Source: Campylobacterales bacterium
GTDB taxonomy: Bacteria; Campylobacterota; Campylobacteria; Campylobacterales; QNZT01
Assembly: GCA_015662615.1 (NCBI GenBank)
Contig: DQTU01000306.1
Location: forward strand, 1 to 7,274
DNA: 7,274 nt
Direction of reading: 5' to 3'
Shown here: in pieces, positions 1-5,649 of the stretch
Numbering within the stretch: the first letter of the stretch is position 1
Layout of the letters: every line of letters begins with the position of its first letter
The notes under the pieces: generated by a model
Database searches by the model: none
What the model saw: only the letters and a program-made list of their open reading frames with translations
Told to the model about the DNA's origin: nothing
Translations under genes and position numbers: made by a program

Positions 1-203
1 CGTCCAAATATATATGGATCACCAGATTTTAATCTCGCTACCTCTAATCCTTTTTCGGCATAATTAAGCAGAAGTTCATTTATCTTTTCTTGCTTTACAC
101 TATAAAAACCTTTTTGCTTGCCAACAAAGACTTTGAGGCTTTTCTCTGCTATTATCTCTTGTATCTCATCACTTATAAGATGATCAATGAGTACTACATC
201 TGC
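1..203 (-). pseudogene. cysG: SUMT domain continuation of cysG after an in-frame stop (partial, runs off left edge)
   Basis: Reading the minus strand in the same frame as the upstream cysG portion, the 67 codons after the TAA at 204-206 are fully open. They encode unmistakable uroporphyrinogen-III C-methyltransferase sequence: ADVVLIDHLISDEI, then VFVGKQKGF, KQEKINELLL, and ARLKSGDPYIFGR at the window edge. The last matches the conserved RLKxGDPxxFGR signature of SUMT. The domain uses S-adenosylmethionine to methylate uroporphyrinogen III to precorrin-2. There is no in-frame ATG, GTG or TTG here from which translation could restart, and the SAM-binding GxGxGD element lies upstream of the stop. 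Unless the stop is read through or is a sequence error, this half should be silent. The gene continues beyond position 1, so the fate of its C-terminus is unknown. Confidence 0.85.
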
Positions 204-803
204 TTATTGTATAAGTCGATAAGCTTTGAGTGTTAAATGTTCTACATCTCCTGTACCACAGCCTATCAAATAGTCACAACCAAGTAATTTATTTGTTTGT
301 AGTGAAGTTTCATCTGGATTTATTACTCCTTTTTTCCTCTCATATCTTTTTTCTTCTATAAGATTTTCAAGCGATTGTGGAAGTATCCTTTGTATTTTAT
401 CTCTCACTTTTTGTGTAACAGTAGGACTTGAACCTGATGAACTTATAGAGATCTTTAAATTGCCATATTGTAAAAGAGCTTGAAAGTAAAAATCGCAATA
501 TTCTGGTTTATCAACTACATTTAGTAAAAAGAAACTTTTTTGTTTTTGTTTTAAAAGTTTAGCAGTTACTTCATCACATCCTGCAGCATCGATCACAATA
601 TTAAAAGATGATATATCTTCTATATCAAAACTTTTGTTGCTCATGCTAACAGATAAACTATCAAATTCTACAGAAACTTCTTTACTAATAACTTGAAAAT
701 CTATTTTATTATCTAGCAAAACTTTTGCTTTTTGAAATGCTACTTTTCCAGCTCCTATGAGTAAAATTTTAGGATTTTTTAAAAGAATTGGTAGACTATT
801 CAT
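204..803 (-). CDS. cysG: Siroheme synthase CysG, N-terminal precorrin-2 dehydrogenase/ferrochelatase part, cut off by in-frame stop
   Basis: The product resembles the N-terminal half of CysG (Met8/SirC-like), which oxidises precorrin-2 with NAD+ and inserts iron to make siroheme in the cytoplasm. Taking the ATG at 803 (199 aa), the NAD-binding glycine motif LIGAGKVAFQKA is near residues 15-26. The catalytic-region motif NVVDKPEYCDF is near 95-105, with Asp98 matching the catalytic Asp of the family. The serine-rich ISSSGSSPT follows near 120-128. From about residue 176 the SUMT domain begins (YLIGCGTGDVEHLTLKA) and stops after RLIQ at a TAA. A TTG (821) and an ATG (815) lie upstream in frame. 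ATG 803 is preferred because its protein start (MNSLPILLKNPK) leads directly into the first beta strand, and ATGAATAG gives a compact 8-bp overlap with the nitrate reductase stop. As it stands the product could still act as a stand-alone dehydrogenase/ferrochelatase. Siroheme supply suits a nitrate/nitrite assimilation operon. Confidence 0.9.
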   Translation of the reverse strand: MNSLPILLKNPKILLIGAGKVAFQKAKVLLDNKIDFQVISKEVSVEFDSLSVSMSNKSFDIEDISSFNIVIDAAGCDEVTAKLLKQKQKSFFLLNVVDKPEYCDFYFQALLQYGNLKISISSSGSSPTVTQKVRDKIQRILPQSLENLIEEKRYERKKGVINPDETSLQTNKLLGCDYLIGCGTGDVEHLTLKAYRLIQ

Positions 804-3108
804 GTCGACTTTCATCTTCAATTTTTGTTTTTACTTTTGACGTAACATCTTCTACCTTCTGGTAAGATAATGCCCCAGCAATTTCCTCTTTTTTCATTTT
901 AATACCTTTTGGAACTTTTTGGCTATGTAGCTGAACTGCTGTCTGTTTAAAATTTGGCTCAAAAGATTTTGGATCAAAAAGTGACTGCGTAAGACGGTTT
1001 ATAAGTTGTTCATTGAAATGAAAAGGTACAAATATATCACCTTCTTTAACAACTTCTGTAACCTTTACAATAACATTTTCTACAATGCCCCTTGTAGAAC
1101 TTACAGTAATTCTATCTCCACTATTTACCTCTAACTTTTTAGCATCTTTCGTATTTAACTCTATCCACGCTTCTGGTGCTAGATTGTCTAAAATTGAAAT
1201 ACTTCCTGTTTTTGTTCTAGTATGAAACTGTTCAACGGTTCGTCCAGTATTTAGAGTAAGTGGAAATGATGAACAGAGATTTTCTTCCATTGGGAGCCAA
1301 TCTGCACATATAAATTTTGGCTTACCATCTTCATTTGCACAGGTCATGCCTTCACCGTAAAGTCTCTTTGTTCCAACAGGAAATTCATCATTACATGGCC
1401 ATTGAATTCCACCTAAACTTTCAATCTTTTCATAACTCATACCACTATAATCACATAGCCTTCCACGACTCACCTCTTGCCACTCAGAAAAAGCATCTTT
1501 TGGATGTTCCCAATCTTTAAAAAGAAGTTCATTTAATCCATCAAAATATTTTGAAAACTCTACAATTATATGAAAATCACTCATACTTTCACCTATTGGT
1601 TCAACTGCTTTTTTTGCTAAATTACATCGTCTTTCACTGTTTGTATATGTTCCATCTTTTTCACTCCATGTAGCAGCAGCAAAAACAACATCTGCAATCT
1701 CAGCAGTATCACTCATGAATGAATCTTGAACTACCAAAAGATCCAACTTTTTAAATGCTTTTCGCAAACGATGTTGATCTGGAAAACTAACCAAAGGATT
1801 TGTAGCCACAATCCACAGTGCTTTAATTTCATCTCTCTCTATAGCTTCAATGATTTGTGGATAAGAAAACCCACGAGAGTCTGGAACCAAATCAGAAGGA
1901 ACACCTACAATTGTCGCATACTCTTCTCTATCATATGAACTTGCAAAGTTTCTATACCCTGGAATCGAAGAGGTAAATCCACTCTCCCTAGTTCCCATAG
2001 CATTACATTGTCCCGTGATACTAAAAGGAGATGCACCTTCTCTTCCCAAGTTTCCAGTCATGAACGCTAAGTTACAAATCGCCGATACTGTATCTGTTCC
2101 AAGTGATGATTGATTTACACCCATAGTCCATGCACTCAAAGCTTTATCGGCATTTGCATAAACACGAGCTAATTCATAAAGCTCTTTTACCTCTATACCT
2201 GTGATAATTGCCACTTCTTGCGGAGGATATTTTTGGATATGTTTGACAAACTCTTTATAACCTGAAACACTCTCTTTCATAAATGTCTCATCCGCCCAAC
2301 CCTGTTCCCAGATAATATGACACAATCCATTTAATAGTGCCAAATCACTCCGTGGCTTGATCGGAACAAATATATCTGCCATATTTGCAGTCTTTGAGTG
2401 TCTTGGATCGACAACAATAATCGTTGGTTTTTTACCAGTTATTTTTTTATTTTTTGCAATATGAAGTTTTAAGATAGGATGATTATCAGCGATATTTGCA
2501 CCAATAAGCATGATCACATCTGCATGAGAAAAATCCTCATAACACCCCGGAGGTCCATCACTTCCAAATGTCTGCTTATATCCCATAACAGCACTTGACA
2601 TACAAAGTGTTGTATTTCCATCATAATTATTTGTTCCAAGTCCTAATTGAACAAATTTACCAAGTGTATAAAATTCTTCTGTTAAAAGCTGACCAGTTGA
2701 AATACAAGATACTGCTTGTTTGCCATGTTTATCTGCAATCTCTTTAAATTTATCACTTACTTTTGTAAATGCTTCATCCCATTTTACAGCTTCTAACTTT
2801 CCATCTTTTCTGATAAGCGGATCTTTTACACGATTATCAGCTCGAACCATCTCATGTTCACTTAAACCCTTTGGACAAAGTGTACCTTTACTTACTGGAT
2901 GAGCTGGATCACCTTTTGTATAAACTGGTTCACCATCTTTAACACCTATATAAAGTCCACACCCTACTCCACAATATCCACAAGTTGAGCGAACCCATTT
3001 ATCAGGTTTTTTTGCTTTAGCTACTTTTCCAAATATCTCATCATCTACTAAAGCATATTTATCATTTTTTATATCTATACCTAAAAAGTCTTTTATTTTA
3101 TTTATCAT
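796..3108 (-). CDS. nasA: Assimilatory nitrate reductase catalytic subunit (NasA/NarB family, Mo-bisMGD)
   Basis: A 770-aa molybdopterin oxidoreductase predicted to reduce nitrate to nitrite in the cytoplasm. An N-terminal [4Fe-4S] site is formed by Cys43, Cys46, Cys50 and Cys78 (STCGYCGVGC ... GTLCPKG). The probable Mo-ligand Cys169 lies in NTTLCMSSAVMGYKQ, followed by SDGPPGCYED, a hallmark of the NarB/NasA branch. ITGQCNAMGTRESGF and SIPGYR form another branch-typical block. The C-terminal molybdopterin dinucleotide-binding domain begins near TLNTGRTVEQFHTRTKTG. There is no Tat signal, which argues against periplasmic NapA. There is also no C-terminal [2Fe-2S] domain and no flavin domain, so electrons must come from a partner. 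Residues 1-38 form an extra N-terminal tail ahead of the FeS site. The ATG overlaps the upstream stop as ATGA, implying translational coupling with the FeS/membrane fusion gene. The length is close to that of cyanobacterial-type NarB plus the tail. Nitrate specificity is inferred from family resemblance. Confidence 0.92.
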   Translation of the reverse strand: MINKIKDFLGIDIKNDKYALVDDEIFGKVAKAKKPDKWVRSTCGYCGVGCGLYIGVKDGEPVYTKGDPAHPVSKGTLCPKGLSEHEMVRADNRVKDPLIRKDGKLEAVKWDEAFTKVSDKFKEIADKHGKQAVSCISTGQLLTEEFYTLGKFVQLGLGTNNYDGNTTLCMSSAVMGYKQTFGSDGPPGCYEDFSHADVIMLIGANIADNHPILKLHIAKNKKITGKKPTIIVVDPRHSKTANMADIFVPIKPRSDLALLNGLCHIIWEQGWADETFMKESVSGYKEFVKHIQKYPPQEVAIITGIEVKELYELARVYANADKALSAWTMGVNQSSLGTDTVSAICNLAFMTGNLGREGASPFSITGQCNAMGTRESGFTSSIPGYRNFASSYDREEYATIVGVPSDLVPDSRGFSYPQIIEAIERDEIKALWIVATNPLVSFPDQHRLRKAFKKLDLLVVQDSFMSDTAEIADVVFAAATWSEKDGTYTNSERRCNLAKKAVEPIGESMSDFHIIVEFSKYFDGLNELLFKDWEHPKDAFSEWQEVSRGRLCDYSGMSYEKIESLGGIQWPCNDEFPVGTKRLYGEGMTCANEDGKPKFICADWLPMEENLCSSFPLTLNTGRTVEQFHTRTKTGSISILDNLAPEAWIELNTKDAKKLEVNSGDRITVSSTRGIVENVIVKVTEVVKEGDIFVPFHFNEQLINRLTQSLFDPKSFEPNFKQTAVQLHSQKVPKGIKMKKEEIAGALSYQKVEDVTSKVKTKIEDESRHE

Positions 3109-4688
3109 CTCTGATTCCCCGCAAAAAAGTTTCCAGCAAGTCCCAATGGAACAACTGTTACAAAAAATAGATATCGTCCTAAAAACTCACTAGTCATTGC
3201 CCCTATGATTGAAATGCCCAAAAGAACAGTAGCAAACTCAAGTGCCCCACTTGCTGTAAAAACAATTGCAAAAAGAGGAAATACCAAAGCAAATATTGCT
3301 AAAGATAGAAGCCTAATATTTTTCAACTTTCCAAAATTATCTTCTAAAAGTATTTTTGTTCTATTTAATTGATAAAAGTTTGGATGGTCTTTGTCTAAGT
3401 ATTTGTAAAACACCGTCTCCTTATAAATAAGATAAACTTGATACATACCAAACAACAGAGTCAATGCTAAAATAGCCATCACAGATCTATCTGCTTCACT
3501 AACAAGCATGACAAAAGCAGTCAATAAAAAGCCAACATACCCTACTCCAAAAAATCGTTTTGTGGTTGATTTTCTATGCCATGAAGGTCTTGCTTTAATC
3601 CTATAGATCATTGATTGAGCATAAATACCAAATATACCGATAGCTAAAACAACTAACTGCACAAGTGTCATCAAAAAGCCTTCTACCTCTAAAAAGTAAA
3701 GACCTGCGACAACATTTGCCCCAAGTGCATAAGCTCCTAAAGCTGCTGCTTCTCGTGAAAGCCATGATGTTTTGATATTTTTCATAGCGGTCATTGCCAT
3801 GATAGGACGACCAAGGTGAAGTGCTGAAAGTGGTAATCCTATCGCTACTGGTAAAAAGATTGCTATGGCTAACCATAGATTTGGAGTAGCAAGATTAAAT
3901 CCAAATAGGTTAAGCATCTGTCCTAAAAATAGTGCTAAAAATCCACCAACTGATACTTGAGTAAGAACAGTCATAAAAACTAATGGAAACTCTGCATGAG
4001 CTGGTTTTAATAGATGTTCATCTGCTGGTTTTATCTCACCTTCAAATTTTGGCAATGTATATCGTGTTGTTGGTTTGGTTATAGAAACATCCGGAAGATG
4101 TGGAGCAACACCATGCTCTTTCATATCTTTTTCCAACCACTCTTTTTTGTTTACAACTTCTATCTCAATTGCACCAGCGGGACAGGCTTGTATACAGGCA
4201 GGAGTTTGTCCATCATCTAGCTTCTCATGACACATATGACACTTAGTCACAATTCCACGATCAGGGTTAAATACAGGTACTTCATATGGACAATTCCATG
4301 TACAGTATTGACACCCAATACAAACATCATCATCATGAAAAACGATACCATTGTCAAACTTTATATAAGAGTTTGTAGGACACCCATTTAAACACTCTGG
4401 ATCTATACAATGGTTACAGCTCATGGAGTTAAAAAGTTGGCTTACATTGGGAAAAGTTCCTGCTTCCATCTCTCCAACTCTTCGCCATTTGATATCTGCT
4501 GGATTATTATTTTGCTCGTTACAGGCTACTTCACAACAGTGACATCCTACACAGGCTGTAAGATCAAAATGAAATCGATACTGTTCACCCTCTTTTAACT
4601 CTGGAATATCTATATGGTAATTACCACACTGCATACCTGTATCTGCTTTGTAATCTATAAAACTTTCTAGTGGTGTAGATTGATTCAT
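3105..4688 (-). CDS. DmsB-DmsC fusion: four-cluster ferredoxin-like subunit fused to a membrane anchor
   Basis: A 527-aa protein with two parts. Residues about 38-180 carry sixteen cysteines in the four DmsB/NrfC-type sets: Cys46/49/52/56, Cys91/94/99/103, Cys123/126/129/133 and Cys150/153/165/169. This predicts four [4Fe-4S] clusters. Residues about 232-525 are hydrophobic, with roughly eight membrane helices, and contain the DmsC-type motif LHLGRP (290-294 region) followed by TSWLSREA. DmsC proteins are quinol-interacting anchors, so the fusion could oxidise menaquinol and pass electrons through the clusters to a molybdoenzyme. There is no Tat or Sec signal ahead of the FeS part, so the clusters should face the cytoplasm. 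It is the first gene of the operon and overlaps the nitrate reductase start by 4 bp, so it is the obvious electron-donor partner. The start ATG is preceded by a weak AAGAG Shine-Dalgarno. The fusion call is secure; the electron donor and partner are inferred from gene order. Confidence 0.9.
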   Translation of the reverse strand: MNQSTPLESFIDYKADTGMQCGNYHIDIPELKEGEQYRFHFDLTACVGCHCCEVACNEQNNNPADIKWRRVGEMEAGTFPNVSQLFNSMSCNHCIDPECLNGCPTNSYIKFDNGIVFHDDDVCIGCQYCTWNCPYEVPVFNPDRGIVTKCHMCHEKLDDGQTPACIQACPAGAIEIEVVNKKEWLEKDMKEHGVAPHLPDVSITKPTTRYTLPKFEGEIKPADEHLLKPAHAEFPLVFMTVLTQVSVGGFLALFLGQMLNLFGFNLATPNLWLAIAIFLPVAIGLPLSALHLGRPIMAMTAMKNIKTSWLSREAAALGAYALGANVVAGLYFLEVEGFLMTLVQLVVLAIGIFGIYAQSMIYRIKARPSWHRKSTTKRFFGVGYVGFLLTAFVMLVSEADRSVMAILALTLLFGMYQVYLIYKETVFYKYLDKDHPNFYQLNRTKILLEDNFGKLKNIRLLSLAIFALVFPLFAIVFTASGALEFATVLLGISIIGAMTSEFLGRYLFFVTVVPLGLAGNFFAGNQR

Positions 4689-4710
4689 CGTCTCTTTTCT
4701 TTTTTCGCTT

Positions 4711-4716
4711 ATTATA
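4711..4716 (-). promoter_or_regulatory. -10 box of the leftward nitrate assimilation operon
   Basis: On the minus strand this is a perfect TATAAT within CATATAATAAG, 22 bp ahead of the fusion-gene ATG. It predicts a start site near 4704 and a very short leader. The position 17 bp further upstream reads GGTGTA, not a -35 consensus. That is normal for sigma-70 promoters of Campylobacterota, which lack a conserved -35 element. Confidence 0.6.
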
Positions 4717-4747
4717 TGATAGATATAAGGTTATACACCCTTAATAA

Positions 4748-4764
4748 TGGTTAAAAAATAACCA
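4748..4764. promoter_or_regulatory. Inverted repeat TGGTTA-N5-TAACCA, possible operator of the leftward operon
   Basis: A perfect 6-bp-arm inverted repeat with a 5-bp A-tract spacer, centred about 52 bp upstream of the predicted leftward start site (4704). A further GGTTA half-site lies at 4729-4733, exactly 20 bp (two helical turns) from the GGTTA at 4749-4753. The placement suits an activator or repressor of the nitrate operon. The cognate regulator is unknown, and chance occurrence in AT-rich DNA is possible, although the GG/CC ends make it less likely. Confidence 0.4.
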
Positions 4765-4819
4765 AAATAACTTATTTATACATTATTTTTAAAATCTTAC
4801 AAATAAAAAAAACTTATAT

Positions 4820-4833
4820 TTAACATTATTTAA
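4820..4833. promoter_or_regulatory. Weak NssR-like site (TTAAC-N4-TTTAA)
   Basis: The sequence TTAACATTATTTAA matches nine of ten specified bases of TTAAC-N4-GTTAA, the box known for the CRP/FNR-family nitrosative stress regulator NssR of Campylobacter jejuni. It lies far from either predicted start site and in very AT-rich DNA, where such a match is expected fairly often. It is noted only because the rightward operon may handle nitric oxide. Confidence 0.15.
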
Positions 4834-4884
4834 TGCCTAAAATATGAACAATTTTTTTAAATTTATCCAATAAAAGTCAATAAA

Positions 4885-4903
4885 ATGATTAATTTTTAAT
4901 CAT
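4885..4903. promoter_or_regulatory. Perfect inverted repeat ATGATTAA-TTT-TTAATCAT
   Basis: Two perfect 8-bp arms flank a 3-bp spacer, giving a 19-bp palindrome upstream of the rightward operon. The size and symmetry fit a dimeric helix-turn-helix or Fur-like operator; TGAT...ATCA ends recall Fur and FNR boxes, but the match to either consensus is incomplete. There is no GC-rich stem or trailing T run, so it does not look like a terminator. The regulator is unknown. Confidence 0.45.
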
Positions 4904-4919
4904 AAATTTGCGTTCTCCC

Positions 4920-4933
4920 TTGATGTGTGTCAA
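4920..4933 (+). promoter_or_regulatory. FNR/CRP-family binding site upstream of the heme-copper operon
   Basis: TTGATGTGTGTCAA matches the FNR consensus TTGAT-N4-ATCAA at nine of ten specified bases. Its centre (4926.5) is 41.5 bp upstream of the start site (4968) predicted from the -10 candidate TAAAAT at 4956-4961. That is the classical class II activator position. If TACAAT at 4945-4950 is the true -10, the site would overlap the -35 region and repress instead. It suggests control by oxygen or nitrogen oxides through a CRP/FNR-family protein, several of which are usual in Campylobacterota. Confidence 0.5.
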
Positions 4934-4955
4934 TTTACTTAAGATACAATTGCGC

Positions 4956-4961
4956 TAAAAT
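4956..4961 (+). promoter_or_regulatory. Candidate -10 box of the rightward heme-copper operon
   Basis: TAAAAT matches five of six bases of TATAAT and would start transcription near 4968, leaving a leader of about 30 nt. Competing hexamers are TACAAT at 4945-4950 and TATAAG at 4962-4967. The choice here rests on the -41.5 spacing to the FNR-like site, so it is tentative. Confidence 0.35.
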
Positions 4962-4985
4962 TATAAGTGTATTAAAATTTATTAT

Positions 4986-4992
4986 AAGGAGG
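4986..4992 (+). promoter_or_regulatory. Strong Shine-Dalgarno of the subunit II gene
   Basis: AAGGAGG sits 5 nt before the ATG at 4998. It decides the start: the out-of-frame ATG at 4994 is only 1 nt from the motif and is too close to be used. The near-perfect motif implies efficient translation of this gene. Confidence 0.8.
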
Positions 4993-4997
4993 AATGA

Positions 4998-5648
4998 ATG
5001 GAAGATTCAGCGGGCGTCTTAGCGCTGTTAAAAGTCGTGTATACGATATATGTTTTTGTAATCATAGCACTGATGCTCTGGTTTGCAAAAGGGGTTGTTA
5101 ATCCTGAGGGTAAACCTAGAATTGTCAAACCTGGTACATTTTATACCTATGTTGGTGTATTAATTTTTGTGGGGGTGAGTATTCACATATTTACTTTTAA
5201 CAAAATACCTTGGGTGGAGATAGATTTTAAGAGGCATACGATTGAGAAAAGTGATGAATTTGATAAAACAAAACAGCTTTTTAACATCATTGCTATACAA
5301 AACAAAGAGAGTGGAGAACAAAAATTCATCTTGCCAAAAGATAAACTAAATGAGAAAGGTCAGATGGTTGTTCCCTGTGGTGAGTATGTTGTCTTTGATG
5401 TAGTTTCAAATGACTTGACTTATGGATTTGGACTCTTTAGACAAGATGGCTCTTTAGTTACACAAATGCAAGTTGTTCCAGGAAGTAGAAATGACCTTAT
5501 GTGGAAATTTCCTAAAAATGGCATCTATGATATCCGCTCAACTGAGTACTCTGGGCCAAAAGGCGGACGGCACATGACACTTAGAAAAGCTGTAATTGTT
5601 ATCGGTTGTGATAGAGATGATGAATTATCAATGATAGGAGGCAAATAA
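4998..5648 (+). CDS. Heme-copper oxidoreductase subunit II lacking CuA ligands
   Basis: A 216-aa protein with two N-terminal membrane helices (about 10-33 and 47-67) and a cupredoxin-like domain predicted to face the periplasm. It has the subunit II layout: SNDLTYGFGLF near 137-147, VVPGSRNDLMWKFPKNGIYD near 159-178, then STEYSGPKGGRHM at 181-193. In CuA-containing subunits these positions read DVxHxF and CxExCGxxHxxM. Here the first His is Tyr142, the two Cys are Ser181 and Ser185, and only Glu183 and probably His192 remain. It therefore cannot bind a normal CuA centre and should not take electrons from cytochrome c in the usual way; CyoA of quinol oxidases is a known parallel of CuA loss. 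It is followed after 1 nt by the subunit I gene, whose Shine-Dalgarno lies inside its last codons. Its role is presumably structural or in quinol/donor docking; the donor is unknown. Confidence 0.88.
   Translation: MEDSAGVLALLKVVYTIYVFVIIALMLWFAKGVVNPEGKPRIVKPGTFYTYVGVLIFVGVSIHIFTFNKIPWVEIDFKRHTIEKSDEFDKTKQLFNIIAIQNKESGEQKFILPKDKLNEKGQMVVPCGEYVVFDVVSNDLTYGFGLFRQDGSLVTQMQVVPGSRNDLMWKFPKNGIYDIRSTEYSGPKGGRHMTLRKAVIVIGCDRDDELSMIGGK
5636..5641 (+). promoter_or_regulatory. Shine-Dalgarno of the subunit I gene
   Basis: AGGAGG lies 8 nt before the ATG at 5650 and overlaps the last codons of the subunit II gene. This supports the ATG at 5650 as the start and co-translation of the two subunits. Confidence 0.75.
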
Positions 5649-5649
5649 G

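Larger units (their letters stand above)
4689..4997. other. Divergent intergenic regulatory region
   Basis: These 309 bp separate the leftward nitrate assimilation operon from the rightward heme-copper operon. They are extremely AT-rich with several A and T runs. I see no plausible coding frame and no structured RNA. The content is regulatory: a -10 box for the leftward operon near the left end, inverted repeats at 4748-4764 and 4885-4903, an FNR/CRP-like site at 4920-4933, candidate rightward -10 boxes at 4945-4967 and a Shine-Dalgarno at 4986-4992. The stretch between 4765 and 4884 shows only a weak TTAAC-N4-TTTAA element. Confidence 0.85.

Noticed and set aside
1..206. A separate cobA gene starting just after the TAA
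   Set aside because: There is no in-frame ATG, GTG or TTG in 1-203, and the SAM-binding motif lies before the stop, so an independent enzyme cannot begin here.
804..821. TTG (821) or ATG (815) as the cysG start
   Set aside because: Both extend the protein into the nitrate reductase gene with a charged MKMKVD stretch and have no good Shine-Dalgarno spacing. ATG 803 gives a compact overlap and a family-like N-terminus.
1317..2902. Open frames on the plus strand opposite the nitrate reductase (60-70 codons)
   Set aside because: They are shadows of the real gene with no recognisable domains, low-complexity composition and no Shine-Dalgarno.
796..3108. Periplasmic NapA or a DMSO/thiosulfate reductase catalytic subunit
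   Set aside because: There is no Tat signal, and the TTLCMSSAV, SDGPPGCYED and ITGQCNAMGTRE motifs are those of the NasA/NarB branch.
3601..4598. Alternative frames within the FeS/membrane fusion gene
   Set aside because: They lie wholly inside a strongly conserved gene, have aberrant composition (Ser/Arg- or Phe/Cys-rich) and no plausible initiation signals.
4960..4988. Direct repeat ATTATAAG at 4960 and 4981
   Set aside because: An 8-bp AT-only repeat in DNA this AT-rich is expected by chance, and the second copy overlaps the Shine-Dalgarno.
4689..4997. Sigma-54 promoter, rho-independent terminator, small RNA or CRISPR in the intergenic region
   Set aside because: No GG-N10-GC spacing at a suitable place, no GC-rich hairpin with a T tail, and no repeat-spacer pattern was found.
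4994..5000. ATG at 4994 as the start of a rightward gene
   Set aside because: It is out of frame with the conserved protein and only 1 nt from AAGGAGG; ATG 4998 has correct spacing.
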